A DNA stretch of 32,782 nucleotides from an uncultured Bacteroidales bacterium (lineage in GTDB: Bacteria > Bacteroidota > Bacteroidia > Bacteroidales > P3), in NCBI GenBank assembly GCA_937876865.1, contig CALEFF010000085.1, positions 1-32,782 of the forward strand, given 5' to 3'. A program made the position numbers and the translations under genes. Positions 1 to 8,156 of this stretch are shown in pieces. Numbering within the stretch: position 1 is the first letter of the stretch; the number at the start of each line of letters is the position of its first letter. The notes under the pieces were generated by a model. It saw nothing but the letters and a program-made list of their open reading frames with translations, made no database searches and was not told where the DNA came from.

Positions 1-224
1 TTTGTTTTTAAATCTGTATTATTTTTCTTTTTTACATTTTCTTTTGTTTGTGAATCTGTATTATTTTTCTTTTTTACATTTTCTTTTGTTTTTAAATCTG
101 TATTATTTTTCTTTTTTACATTTTCTTTTGTTTGTGAATCTGTATTATTTTTCTTTTTTACATTTTCTTTTGTTTTTAAATCTGTATTATTTTTCTTTTT
201 TACATTTTCTTTTGTTTGTGAATT
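1..224 (-). repeat. 42-bp tandem repeat encoding a 14-aa repeat, alternating A/B variants
   Basis: Five full 42-bp units start at 1, 43, 85, 127 and 169, and a partial sixth starts at 211. Two variants alternate strictly (A-B-A-B-A-B), so the higher-order period is 84 bp; within a variant the copies look identical. Because 42 is a multiple of three, the minus-strand frame of the DUF1016-like gene stays open throughout and encodes ENVKKKNNTDLKTK alternating with ENVKKKNNTDSQTK. The array continues past the window edge, so the copy number is unknown. Identity at synonymous positions points to recent expansion. Confidence 0.9.
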
Positions 225-668
225 AGTGGAATTTTGTAAAGCAGATTTTAATTTTTCGCACGACCAATTATTGCAACGTATTTGCTTTGCGTAAAATGTT
301 ATTTTATTAGTTGGTGCATTATAATTTAATAATACGAGATTATAATTCCAATATAAAGATATTACCGTTTTTTGTATTTTCTTACTACACTTATAGTAAC
401 GTAAATAGAATCTTTTTGTATTTTGAAGATTTTTTATAGAAAGTGTTAATTGTGGACACTTTGTTTTTATGTCTAAACAAATTTTTAATAAATCATACTC
501 CAATTCATTAAAATACTCTTGGTATTCGGATAATAATTTTCCTATTTCCCAATACAATTCAACTAATGCATTTTCTTGTTTGGTTGCATAAAAACGAGAA
601 TTTTCTACTACTCCTATAAATTGTAGTAACAATGGAGAATATTCAATATCATTAGTGTTTTTATTCAT
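1..668 (-). CDS. DUF1016 N-terminal domain protein with 14-aa repeat tail (3' end outside window)
   Basis: The gene starts at ATG 668 on the minus strand and runs open to the window edge (222 codons visible). Residues about 10-80 match the DUF1016 (YhcG-type) N-terminal pattern: the segment ALVELYWEIGKLLSEY is the family's 'LYWEIGK' signature, followed by an 'NL..TKRFYLRYY' segment. Further on, 'ISLYWNYNLVLL' and 'TFYAKQIRCNNWSCEKLKSAL' correspond to the family's W-H/N-LL and 'W S..L' segments. After that comes a Lys/Asn-rich 14-residue repeat. In typical DUF1016 proteins a PD-(D/E)XK nuclease domain follows; whether it lies past the repeats cannot be seen. It is the last visible gene of the operon, 18 bp after the helicase. 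The domain call comes from pattern recognition only. Confidence 0.6.
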   Translation of the reverse strand, partial: MNKNTNDIEYSPLLLQFIGVVENSRFYATKQENALVELYWEIGKLLSEYQEYFNELEYDLLKICLDIKTKCPQLTLSIKNLQNTKRFYLRYYKCSKKIQKTVISLYWNYNLVLLNYNAPTNKITFYAKQIRCNNWSCEKLKSALQNSTNSQTKENVKKKNNTDLKTKENVKKKNNTDSQTKENVKKKNNTDLKTKENVKKKNNTDSQTKENVKKKNNTDLKT

Positions 669-686
669 ACTACATTGAAATAATCT

Positions 687-3086
687 TTAAGCATTATGTT
701 CATCAAACTTTGATTTCAAATTATTCAAAGCACTTTTTCTTCTTGCTTCTTCTAAATAAGATTGAGTCTCAATATTATGTTTTGCTATTTCTTCTAACTT
801 TTTATTTTCTTCCTCTTGCATCATTGCTGCAAGTTTTAAAATGTCTTCTTTAGACAATCCTGATTCTTCAAATTTTTTATAGACTTGACGTTTTTCCGAT
901 TCTTTTTCTATTTCTTCTAATCTCTTTTCTGCTTTTTCTTCATCAAGAATTTCTACATTTATTTTATCATGCAACATTAGCATAAGTTCAATAATTTCTT
1001 TTTCTTGCATTTTATCTATATTGTATTCCATATCACTTGTTTTTATAATGTCCACATTTTCTTCTATTTCTTCTTCATTTAATTCATTTGTTTCAATATT
1101 AGGCGTATTGAAATTAAAATAGATATTTAAGTATTTTGTAATATTCTCATAAGATTCCCCAATCTTATATCGATAAAATTCCCAAACTTTACTCAATAGA
1201 TATTTTAATCGTTCTAATTTATCTTTATTATTTAGATTTACTTCAATATAATGAATATCATCTTCTAGAATCTTTGGTCGGCGAATAGATGTTTTTTCTG
1301 TTGTTATTTGTAAATACTTCATATCTTCGGGGGTAAGAACTAATTCAACAGTCTGATAAAGTGAATCAAGAAGCCTTCTTGCAAATTCGCTTTCACTTAT
1401 ACGTTTTGTATGTTCATATTTACTAGAATTTCTTCTATCCACCCATAATTGAATCTCTCCATTAAATAATAATCTATTAACAATATCAACATAACAATCA
1501 ACGAATTTTTTATAGAAAATAATTTCCCAATTAGCCAAAAAATTATCATCTTCATCTAATCCATAATCTTCTATAATTTTGCAATAAAAGTTCTTTTTAC
1601 CCTCTGCTTCTTCATTTGGAATATCAAATATACTAATGAATCCGTCATTGTTTTCTTCGCTTTCTTTTTTCATTTTGAATTCTTTTAACATTTCTAATTG
1701 TTCGTTTGTTAATTTTGAGTTAGGGCTTAATTCTATTTCATGTTCTAAAAAGAATTGTATAATACTATCTACTTCTATGTTTAATTTTTTTGCAACATTG
1801 ACAATAGATAAGTCATCTTTTTCTTCTACATTAGAATATTGTAGCTCAAAATCATCATCTGCTTCTTCTATGTCAAAGAACTTCGGTCTATATATTTCTT
1901 CTGCTGTTAATTCGTAACCTCTTTTGTCATCATAATCTTCTTTCCCTTCAAAATGATACTGCCATTGTCTATTTGAAGAAGGTAAACCAAATATATTATA
2001 AAGCCCTACATTATCTAAAAAGATTGTTTTTCCTTTATTTTTTGATATTCTTAACCCTCTACCTACTTGTTGTAAATACATTGAAAGAGATTTTGTGGGT
2101 CTTGCAAGTTGAATACATTCAACATCGGGACAATCAAAACCCTCGCTAAATATATTCACATTACAAATTATAGTTATCTCTCCTTTTCTAAATTGATTAA
2201 CGTAATTATCTCGCTCTTCTTTTGGGGTATCACTATCTATTGCAACGCATTTATATCCTATTTTAATAAATTCTTGACAAAGGTTTTGATTATGTTCTTT
2301 ATTTATAGTATAAACTATTGTTTTCTTTCCATTTGCATGTTTTAACCAAGTCTTTACAACTTTTGCTCTTATTTTCCTATTATCCAAAGCATTTGTCATT
2401 GCTTCTTCTGAATAATCTCCAGTGTTTTCTACTTTGAGATTATAAATTTCTAATTGTAGTTTTGATGTTGGAGCAATAGAATAATATTCGTATTCACTTA
2501 AATAACCTTCTTTTATAAATTTACTTATAGGTTTGCTTCTAACTAAAATATCAAAAGTATCTGTAAAAGGTTGTCTATTTAAACGATAAGGGGTTGCGGT
2601 AACGCCAAGAAGATATGCTTCGGGGAAGGCTTTTCTTATTTTTTGATAACTATCAGCTAATATATGATGAGCCTCATCGCAAATTATGAAATCAAACTCA
2701 TTGTCTTTCCATTTATTTAGTCGCTTTTCTCTTGCAAGAGTTTGTACCATTGCAACTTGAATATGATACATCTCATTATCACGTTTGCCACTTTGTATAG
2801 TGCCATGAGCTAAACCATACTTGTCGTACAAAGTTTTTTGTACTTGTTCAACAAGTTCTTTCCTATGAACAATAATTAAAAACTTTTTTAGTGGTGGGTT
2901 ATCATAGAAATGATTCCACAAATCCTTGATAATAGAAGCAAAAAGCATTGTTTTTCCTGTGCCTGTCGGCATTTGCATCATAACGGACTTATTACCATTT
3001 TGCCATTCTTTAAATACATTTTGTTTCATCTCCACTTGATAGGGACGAAGCTTAGTATTCTTTTGCTTTATTTCCGAGAAATTCAT
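687..3086 (-). CDS. Superfamily 2 DEAD/DEAH-box helicase
   Basis: A 799-residue ATP-dependent nucleic-acid helicase or translocase. Visible motifs are the Q-like segment LRPYQVEM (13-20), Walker A MPTGTGKT (39-46), DEAHH (137-141), TATP (163-166), motif V-like FSEGFDCPDV (313-322) and motif VI QQVGRGLR (339-346). The two RecA-like domains end near residue 380. Residues about 426-470 (VNVAKKLNIEVDSI...) resemble the small helical domain found at the N terminus of IF2 and in some Bacteroidetes helicases. The remaining ~330 residues are charged and partly coiled coil (EEEENKKLEEIAKHN near the end), with no recognised nuclease domain. It lies 18 bp downstream of the RmuC-like gene and 18 bp upstream of the DUF1016-like gene, so the three are probably co-transcribed. 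Substrate and role are unknown; DNA processing or defence is an inference. Confidence 0.85.
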   Translation of the reverse strand: MNFSEIKQKNTKLRPYQVEMKQNVFKEWQNGNKSVMMQMPTGTGKTMLFASIIKDLWNHFYDNPPLKKFLIIVHRKELVEQVQKTLYDKYGLAHGTIQSGKRDNEMYHIQVAMVQTLAREKRLNKWKDNEFDFIICDEAHHILADSYQKIRKAFPEAYLLGVTATPYRLNRQPFTDTFDILVRSKPISKFIKEGYLSEYEYYSIAPTSKLQLEIYNLKVENTGDYSEEAMTNALDNRKIRAKVVKTWLKHANGKKTIVYTINKEHNQNLCQEFIKIGYKCVAIDSDTPKEERDNYVNQFRKGEITIICNVNIFSEGFDCPDVECIQLARPTKSLSMYLQQVGRGLRISKNKGKTIFLDNVGLYNIFGLPSSNRQWQYHFEGKEDYDDKRGYELTAEEIYRPKFFDIEEADDDFELQYSNVEEKDDLSIVNVAKKLNIEVDSIIQFFLEHEIELSPNSKLTNEQLEMLKEFKMKKESEENNDGFISIFDIPNEEAEGKKNFYCKIIEDYGLDEDDNFLANWEIIFYKKFVDCYVDIVNRLLFNGEIQLWVDRRNSSKYEHTKRISESEFARRLLDSLYQTVELVLTPEDMKYLQITTEKTSIRRPKILEDDIHYIEVNLNNKDKLERLKYLLSKVWEFYRYKIGESYENITKYLNIYFNFNTPNIETNELNEEEIEENVDIIKTSDMEYNIDKMQEKEIIELMLMLHDKINVEILDEEKAEKRLEEIEKESEKRQVYKKFEESGLSKEDILKLAAMMQEEENKKLEEIAKHNIETQSYLEEARRKSALNNLKSKFDEHNA

Positions 3087-3104
3087 AAGGTCAGGAATTA
3101 AAAA

Positions 3105-4742
3105 TTATTCATCGTATGATTCAAAAGATGTAGGTATTTGTTTTTTATCATTACATATAATACCTTTTTGATTTAAATCTCTTAATCGTTTTACAACATT
3201 GCCTTTTCCTGTTGTTAGTTGTCCTTTTGCTTTTTCGTACCCTTCTTTTGCTTTTAAAATTTCTTCTCCTACTTTTTCAAAAGTAGTTAAAAATCCAACA
3301 ATCTTATCATAAATAGCACCACATATAGTTGCCATTTCTTTTGCTTCTTTATTTCTTACATCTATTTTCCATATGTCCGCTATTAATCGTAAAGATGTTA
3401 TCATATTTGTTGCAGATATTAAAATGATTTTCTTTTTATAAGCATATTCCCATAATGAATTATCATTTTCCATTGCAACAAAGAAGGCTGGTTCAACAGG
3501 AATAAACATCATAACAAAATTCAAACTGCTTTTAACAGCACTTTCATATTTCTTGTTTGCAAGTTCATCTATGTGTTTTCTTATAGATTTTATGTGATTT
3601 TGTAGGTGCATCTCTTTTTCTTCATCACTTTTTGCATTAAAATATCTATCATAATCTACCAAAGAAAGTTTTGAATCAATAATTATATCATTTCCTTCAT
3701 CAGCATTGTTATTTGGTAAATGAACAATAAAATCTGGAATCACTTTTTGATTTTCTTCCGTTGTAATATTTACTTGTGAATCATAATGAATACCTTTTAT
3801 CAAGCCACTATTTTGAAAAATTGTTTCCAATATATGTTCTCCCCAATTTCCCGCACGTTTGTTTTCTCCCCTAAGAGCATTTGCAAGTTTATTTGCATCA
3901 TCTGAAATAGACTTTGTTTGTTCAACTATATTTTTTATTTCTGTTTCTAATTTTGTATGTAGTTCTGTTTGTTTTACATTATTATCATCAACCTTCTTTT
4001 TAAACTCATTAATTTGCTCTTTCAAAGGAGAAACGATGTTTTCAATTTCTTTACTATTGCTTTCTGTAAATTTTTTGGTCTTTTCTTCTAAAATCTTATT
4101 GGTAATGTTTTGAATATGTAGTTCATTTTGTTTATTTAGTTCATCTAATGATTGTTTATATTCATCAAATGATTGTTGTATGTTTTTGGATTTTTCTTTT
4201 TCAGCCTCTAATAAAGCAAGCGTTTCCGAATGCCTTTTATTTTGTTCTTTATAATCTTTTTTCAACTCCTCTAATTCATTTTGTAATTTATTATTCAAAT
4301 TGTTAGCATTGTCTAACTTTTCAATTAATACTGAATTTTGCCCTTTTAATTCTGTTATTTCCTTGTCTTTTTTAGCATTTGTTGAATTCGATGATTCTAA
4401 ATTTTGTTTTAATTCCATTATTTTAGAATCTTTTTTTGATAAATCATTATTTGCAACCTTATTTGATTCTTTCAATTTAACTACTTCATTAGATAATTCC
4501 TTATTCTGTTCATTAAAATCATTTATTTTTGAACTAAGTGAGCTAATTTCTTGTTGTTTCTCCTTAACTTGTGTTTCAAAATTAAAAATTGTTGTCTTTA
4601 ATCTTTCTCTTTCATTTAGAAGTTCTATACTTTCTTTATTTGACAAGGTTTCTTCTGTAGTTGGTTTCTTACTTATTTTTATCGCTATATAAATAAGTAA
4701 TAATCCTACAATAACTAATGCAATTAAACTGATTGGTTCCAT
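3105..4742 (-). CDS. rmuC: RmuC family DNA recombination protein
   Basis: A 545-residue protein with a single N-terminal membrane segment (SLIALVIVGLLLIYIAI, about residues 5-21), a very long coiled coil (about 30-285, rich in Glu/Lys/Asn) and a C-terminal RmuC domain. The domain has the family landmarks NKRAGNWGEHILETIF, a PDFIVHLP...DIIIDSKLSL segment that fits the PD-(D/E)XK-like core proposed for RmuC, and FMMFIPVEPAFFVAM. RmuC proteins are linked to limiting inversions and rearrangements at inverted repeats; the biochemical activity is not settled. The gene starts at ATG 4742 and is first in a minus-strand operon with the helicase. About 200 bp upstream is a strong candidate structured RNA that could be its leader. 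Confidence 0.9.
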   Translation of the reverse strand: MEPISLIALVIVGLLLIYIAIKISKKPTTEETLSNKESIELLNERERLKTTIFNFETQVKEKQQEISSLSSKINDFNEQNKELSNEVVKLKESNKVANNDLSKKDSKIMELKQNLESSNSTNAKKDKEITELKGQNSVLIEKLDNANNLNNKLQNELEELKKDYKEQNKRHSETLALLEAEKEKSKNIQQSFDEYKQSLDELNKQNELHIQNITNKILEEKTKKFTESNSKEIENIVSPLKEQINEFKKKVDDNNVKQTELHTKLETEIKNIVEQTKSISDDANKLANALRGENKRAGNWGEHILETIFQNSGLIKGIHYDSQVNITTEENQKVIPDFIVHLPNNNADEGNDIIIDSKLSLVDYDRYFNAKSDEEKEMHLQNHIKSIRKHIDELANKKYESAVKSSLNFVMMFIPVEPAFFVAMENDNSLWEYAYKKKIILISATNMITSLRLIADIWKIDVRNKEAKEMATICGAIYDKIVGFLTTFEKVGEEILKAKEGYEKAKGQLTTGKGNVVKRLRDLNQKGIICNDKKQIPTSFESYDE

Positions 4743-4797
4743 AATTCTAAATATTTATTTTTACTAACTTTTGTTCCTTTTTTTTATTTAAGTAGAT

Positions 4798-4874
4798 AAA
4801 AAAACGTGGGACTTTTTCCTTATTGTAATCTGAGGTTCTGGAATACCTAATCAAGCAAATAAGTAAAGCCCACG
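4798..4874 (-). terminator. Terminator-like alternative hairpin (possible attenuator) ahead of rmuC
   Basis: On the minus strand CGTGGG (4874-4869) can pair with CCCACG (4810-4805). The stem continues inward with CTTT/AAAG and CTTAT/ATAAG (4863-4859 with 4823-4819), about 15 pairs around a roughly 35-nt loop. Seven T residues follow directly (4804-4798). This is the shape of an intrinsic terminator with a large loop. It cannot form together with the rod fold of 4827-4941, because both use 4869-4875 and 4859-4866. It ends 56 bp before the rmuC start codon. Confidence 0.4.
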
Positions 4875-4943
4875 ATTTTACTCGTGAGCGTCCTTACTTA
4901 ATACTGCTTGATTTTTAATGAAATTTTCCAGATTTCAGATTGT
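4798..4943 (-). ncRNA. Candidate structured RNA: rod-like fold in the 500-bp gap upstream of rmuC
   Basis: The gap 4743-5244 has no convincing gene. It contains a nested rod: 4827-4843 with 4926-4941 (about 15 pairs with a bulge), 4849-4857 with 4905-4913 (9 perfect pairs), 4861-4866 with 4894-4899 (6 pairs), and 4871-4875 with 4882-4886 around loop 4876-4881. A long, interrupted hairpin of this size is reminiscent of 6S-type RNAs, and structured RNAs of unknown role have been described in Bacteroidales, but I cannot assign a family. The strand is uncertain: the outer stem pairs slightly better when read as plus-strand RNA (two G-U pairs), while the apical stem, a TATACTTG box and the T-run favour minus. 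It could be an independent small RNA or the leader of the rmuC operon. Confidence 0.45.
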
Positions 4944-4951
4944 CAAGTATA
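4944..4951 (-). promoter_or_regulatory. Possible -7 box (TATACTTG) for the structured RNA
   Basis: Read on the minus strand, TATACTTG matches the Bacteroidetes TAnnTTTG box at seven of eight positions. It sits just upstream of the first arm of the rod, so transcription would begin about where the fold begins. No TTTG is found at the usual 19-21 bp upstream, so the call is weak. Confidence 0.3.
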
Positions 4952-5160
4952 AGCAAAAACGCTTTTATGTCGTATTAAATTTACAAAATCTTAAATTATA
5001 ATTATTCTTTTTCTCTTTTTTATCCTCCTTTGTTAAGGTTTAATTACTATTTTGCAAATGTATAAAATAAATATTAAAGAAAAAAATCTCTTTTTCTTTT
5101 TTCTTTTTGCAACTTTATTAAACTTATAGTTTTCAAACTCTTTCAAAGGTTTTCAAGTGC

Positions 5161-5191
5161 TTGTTTAATAGTTATTTATGTGTTATCTTTG
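5161..5191 (+). promoter_or_regulatory. Bacteroidetes-type promoter of the HU-like gene
   Basis: The -7 box TATCTTTG lies at 5184-5191, with a TTGTTT -33 region at 5161-5166 (17-bp spacing). The predicted start of transcription, near 5197, leaves a leader of about 45-50 nt before ATG 5245. Confidence 0.7.
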
Positions 5192-5244
5192 CATTCGTGA
5201 TCACAAAAGTAGTTTATTTATTAATTTAAAAAATTGTATTCAAA

Positions 5245-5652
5245 ATGGCAATAGAGTATGTAAAGGTGAAACGCAACATTTTATTAGGTGATAATCCGGG
5301 TGAAAGATATGTTGCAAGATTGTTTAGGGGTCAAGATATGGATTTGGATATGGTAGCCGAGTCAATATCAAATTCAACTACGGTAAGTTATGCCGATGTT
5401 TTGGCGACATTAAAGGCTTTGGAAACGGAAATAAGCAAAGCAATCTTAAACGGTAGTGCGGTAAAATTAGGCTATTTAGGTTCTTTTATTCCGTCCATTA
5501 AATCAAAATCGCAATTAGAGGTTGATAAGGTGGATGCAACTACTATTACACGTTTTTCGTGTAGGTTTTATCCATCAACAAAATTCAAACATATTTTGAA
5601 AACGGTGAAATTTCAAGAAGCTAATTTGGAAGTCAAAGGATTGATTGAATAA
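5245..5652 (+). CDS. HU-related DNA-binding protein (Bacteroidetes histone-like family)
   Basis: 135 residues, of the length and pattern of the Bacteroidetes HU-related family: start MAIEYVKVKRN, a helical half with DMVAESISNSTTVSYADVLA and LKALETEISKAIL, then GSAVKLGYLGSFIPSIKSK, which matches the beta-arm entry of HU folds. Such proteins bind and bend DNA as dimers and are often present in several copies in Bacteroidales. The gene is monocistronic, with its own promoter (TATCTTTG 5184-5191) and a strong terminator at 5672. It faces away from the rmuC operon across the structured 500-bp gap. Confidence 0.85.
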   Translation: MAIEYVKVKRNILLGDNPGERYVARLFRGQDMDLDMVAESISNSTTVSYADVLATLKALETEISKAILNGSAVKLGYLGSFIPSIKSKSQLEVDKVDATTITRFSCRFYPSTKFKHILKTVKFQEANLEVKGLIE

Positions 5653-5671
5653 GTTTTTACATTGTTAAGTG

Positions 5672-5699
5672 AAAAGGAGGAGTGAAATCCTCCTTTTTA
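5672..5699 (+). terminator. Intrinsic terminator after the HU-like gene
   Basis: A perfect hairpin AAAAGGAGGA / TCCTCCTTTT with a 6-nt loop followed by more T residues, 20 bp after the stop codon. Confidence 0.85.
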
Positions 5700-5712
5700 T
5701 TTATTTTTTTTG

Positions 5713-5720
5713 TATCTTTG
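5713..5720 (+). promoter_or_regulatory. Promoter -7 box (TATCTTTG) for the glycosyltransferase-murF-anmK run
   Basis: TATCTTTG at 5713-5720 places transcription start near 5726, about 25 nt before the TTG start codon at 5752. The -33 region overlaps the T-rich tail of the preceding terminator and no clear TTTG is seen. Confidence 0.6.
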
Positions 5721-5751
5721 CTCATTGTTTTAAGAATAAAATTTTACGAAA

Positions 5752-6882
5752 TTGAGAGTTGGAGTTAATTCACGCTTATTGTTAAAAGATAGGTTAGAGG
5801 GTATTGGTTATTTTACTTTGAAAAATTTGGAAAGGTTAGCGAAAAATCATCCGGATTGTGAGTTTGTTTTGTTTTTTGATAGACCTTACGATAGGGATTT
5901 TGTTTTTGCCGATAATGTAAAGCCAATTGTGATTCCTTTGCCTACAAGGCATCCGATGCTTTGGCATATTTATTTTGAAATTCTTTTGCCTATCTATATT
6001 CGTTTGTACAAAATAGATGTGTTTTTTTCGCCCGAGGGTTATATTCCTACGAGAGTGAAAACGCCTAAGTTATGTACGATTCACGATATTAACTTTGAAC
6101 ACGAAAAAACTTATATTGGCAACAAGGTTTATCAAAGATATATGGAGTATTTCACGCCTCGTTTTGCCAAAAGTGCTAATGTGGTGCTTACGGTATCGGA
6201 ATTTAGTAAACAAGACATAGCAACGACTTACAAAATAGATGAAAACAAAATATTTAATGTCGAATCCTCGGCAAATGAGGAGTATATAACTTATTCGGAG
6301 AAAGAGAATCAAAGAACAAGAGAAAGGTATAGTAATTCTTGTCCTTATTTTTATTTTGTGGGTTCTTTACAAAAAAGAAAAAATCTTACAAATCTATTTC
6401 GTGCTTTTGATTTGTTTAAGGACAAAACGCAATCTAATGTAAAATTACTAATAGTTGGTAGTAAGAAATGGTGGAAAGGGGAGATTGAGGATACGTTTAA
6501 TGCTATGAGGTTTAAGAATGAGGTTGTCTTTACGGGTAGATTGCCTTTGGAGGAGGTGAATCGAATTGCCTCGGCAAGCATTAGTTTGGTTTTTGTTTCG
6601 TTTTTTGAGGGTTTTGGCGTACCTCCATTAGAGGCTTATCGCTCTTCAACCGCCGTAATCACGTCAAACACAAGTTCAATGCCGGAGATAGCGGGAGAGG
6701 GTGCACTTTATGTCGATCCTTATGATGTAAATAGTATTTGTGAGGCGATGATAAGGCTTTATTCTAATCCTTCGCTTAGGGAGGAATTGATAAAGAAAGG
6801 ACAAGAGCAAGCAAAAAAATATAGTTGGAATAAAACAGCGGAATTAGTATGGAAAGCAATAGAGAAAGTATTGAAAAAATAA
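5752..6882 (+). CDS. Glycosyltransferase family 4-like protein
   Basis: A 376-residue GT-B glycosyltransferase of the GT4 (glycosyltransferase group 1) type. It uses a TTG start at 5752: a stop codon lies 13 bp upstream in frame and no ATG intervenes, and MRVGVNSRLL is the expected first beta-strand of the fold. The C-terminal half holds the donor-site pattern: YFVGSLQKRKNL, VFTGRLPLEEVN and the E-x7-E motif EGFGVPPLE followed by SSMPEIAGEGALYVDP. The sugar and acceptor cannot be read from the sequence. Its last 34 bp overlap the start of murF, so the two are translated from one transcript; a cell-wall or surface-polysaccharide role is suggested only by that context. Confidence 0.85.
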   Translation: MRVGVNSRLLLKDRLEGIGYFTLKNLERLAKNHPDCEFVLFFDRPYDRDFVFADNVKPIVIPLPTRHPMLWHIYFEILLPIYIRLYKIDVFFSPEGYIPTRVKTPKLCTIHDINFEHEKTYIGNKVYQRYMEYFTPRFAKSANVVLTVSEFSKQDIATTYKIDENKIFNVESSANEEYITYSEKENQRTRERYSNSCPYFYFVGSLQKRKNLTNLFRAFDLFKDKTQSNVKLLIVGSKKWWKGEIEDTFNAMRFKNEVVFTGRLPLEEVNRIASASISLVFVSFFEGFGVPPLEAYRSSTAVITSNTSSMPEIAGEGALYVDPYDVNSICEAMIRLYSNPSLREELIKKGQEQAKKYSWNKTAELVWKAIEKVLKK

Positions 6883-8156
6883 AAGAATTATATTCACATT
6901 ATTTAAAAAATCCAAGTATTAGCACCGATAGTCGTAGTATAAAGAAAGGGGATATATTCTTTGCTTTAAAGGGTGGTAATTTTGATGGCAATAATTTTGT
7001 TTTTAAAGCCATAGAACAAGGAGCATCGCTTGTGGTTTGCGATAATAAGCAAATAGAGAAAGGGGATAAAATATTGCTTTGCGATAATAGTTTGACAATG
7101 CTTCAAAGTCTTGCCGTTTATCATAGAAAACAATTGAAAACTACTATAATAGGAATAAGTGGAACAAATGGTAAGACAACAACAAAGGAATTGATTCAAG
7201 CGGTTCTTTCAAAAAAATTTAAAACCCTTGCAACAAAAGGAAATCTTAATAATCATATTGGTGTGCCTCTTACTCTTCTTTCCATACCTTATGATACGGA
7301 AATAGCAATTGTTGAAATGGGTGCAAATCATGTGGGGGAAATAGGTTTTTTATGTGATATTGCAATGCCCGATATGGCAATTCTAACTAATATTGGCACG
7401 GCTCACATTGAGGGTTTTGGAAGTAGAGAGAATATAATAAAGACAAAAAAAGAGTTGTTTGAGTTTGTGAAAAACAATTCTAATGAAAAATCACATATCT
7501 TTGTAAATGCCGATGACAAGGCTTTGAAAGATGAGGATTTTTCTATGAAAACAACTTATTCTTTAAATACAAAGGCGGATATTTCGGCAAAGGCTTGTTG
7601 TGAAAATGGTTATGCACAAATTCTTTACAAGGATAATCTTATTACATCTAAACTTGTAGGGGTTTATAATGCGTATAATATTCTTGCAGCCTTGACAATT
7701 GGTTTGCATTTTGGTGTGGGAATAGAGAGAATCAAACAAGCAATAGAGGAATACACGCCATCGAACAATCGTTCCCAAATCTTAAAGACAAATACCAATA
7801 CTTTGATTTTAGATTGTTATAATGCCAATCCATCATCTTGCACCTCTTCAATAGAGGCTTTTGCAAATATGGAGGCAAATCATAAAATGGTATTTATGGG
7901 AGCGATGAAAGAATTGGGCGATGTGTCTATTCAAGAACACAAAAGGGTATTTGACTTATTGCAATCAAAGGGTTTTGAAAGGATTGTTTTGATTGGAGAG
8001 GAATATAAGAGTGTTTTAGAAGAGGATAAGGTAGAGTGGTATGCTACTTCCGAGGACTTTAAACAAAATTTAATCAAAAATAAAATAGAGAAAGCAACGA
8101 TTTTAATCAAAGGTTCTCGCTCTACAAAAATGGAGGTTTTGAAAGATGTTTTATAG
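6849..8156 (+). CDS. murF: UDP-N-acetylmuramoyl-tripeptide--D-alanyl-D-alanine ligase
   Basis: MurF adds D-Ala-D-Ala to the UDP-MurNAc-tripeptide, the last cytoplasmic ATP-dependent step in building the peptidoglycan precursor. The 435 residues are normal length. Visible are the N-terminal substrate domain (STDSRSIKKGDIFFALKGGNFDG), the ATP loop GTNGKTTT (105-112), GNLNNHIGVPLTLL, EMGANHVGEI, TNIGTAHIEGFGS and the C-terminal domain with LILDCYNANPSS and MGAMKELG. It starts inside the end of the glycosyltransferase gene and overlaps anmK by 11 bp, giving a wall-precursor and wall-recycling pair. Confidence 0.95.
   Translation: MESNRESIEKIKELYSHYLKNPSISTDSRSIKKGDIFFALKGGNFDGNNFVFKAIEQGASLVVCDNKQIEKGDKILLCDNSLTMLQSLAVYHRKQLKTTIIGISGTNGKTTTKELIQAVLSKKFKTLATKGNLNNHIGVPLTLLSIPYDTEIAIVEMGANHVGEIGFLCDIAMPDMAILTNIGTAHIEGFGSRENIIKTKKELFEFVKNNSNEKSHIFVNADDKALKDEDFSMKTTYSLNTKADISAKACCENGYAQILYKDNLITSKLVGVYNAYNILAALTIGLHFGVGIERIKQAIEEYTPSNNRSQILKTNTNTLILDCYNANPSSCTSSIEAFANMEANHKMVFMGAMKELGDVSIQEHKRVFDLLQSKGFERIVLIGEEYKSVLEEDKVEWYATSEDFKQNLIKNKIEKATILIKGSRSTKMEVLKDVL

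Noticed and set aside
1..224. CRISPR array
   Set aside because: Units are contiguous with no variable spacers, AT-rich, and in frame with a coding region; no cas genes are present.
2..226. A plus-strand repetitive hydrophobic reading frame
   Set aside because: It is the reverse-strand shadow of the 14-aa repeat; the minus-strand frame continues a recognisable DUF1016-type protein and is the real one.
4300..4692. Plus-strand 130-codon frame inside rmuC
   Set aside because: Composition is the antisense of the coiled coil (Ser/Leu/Phe-rich), with no promoter or family match.
4827..4941. Signal recognition particle RNA or tmRNA
   Set aside because: No GGAA-type tetraloop with the SRP internal loop, and no tRNA-like ends or tag reading frame.
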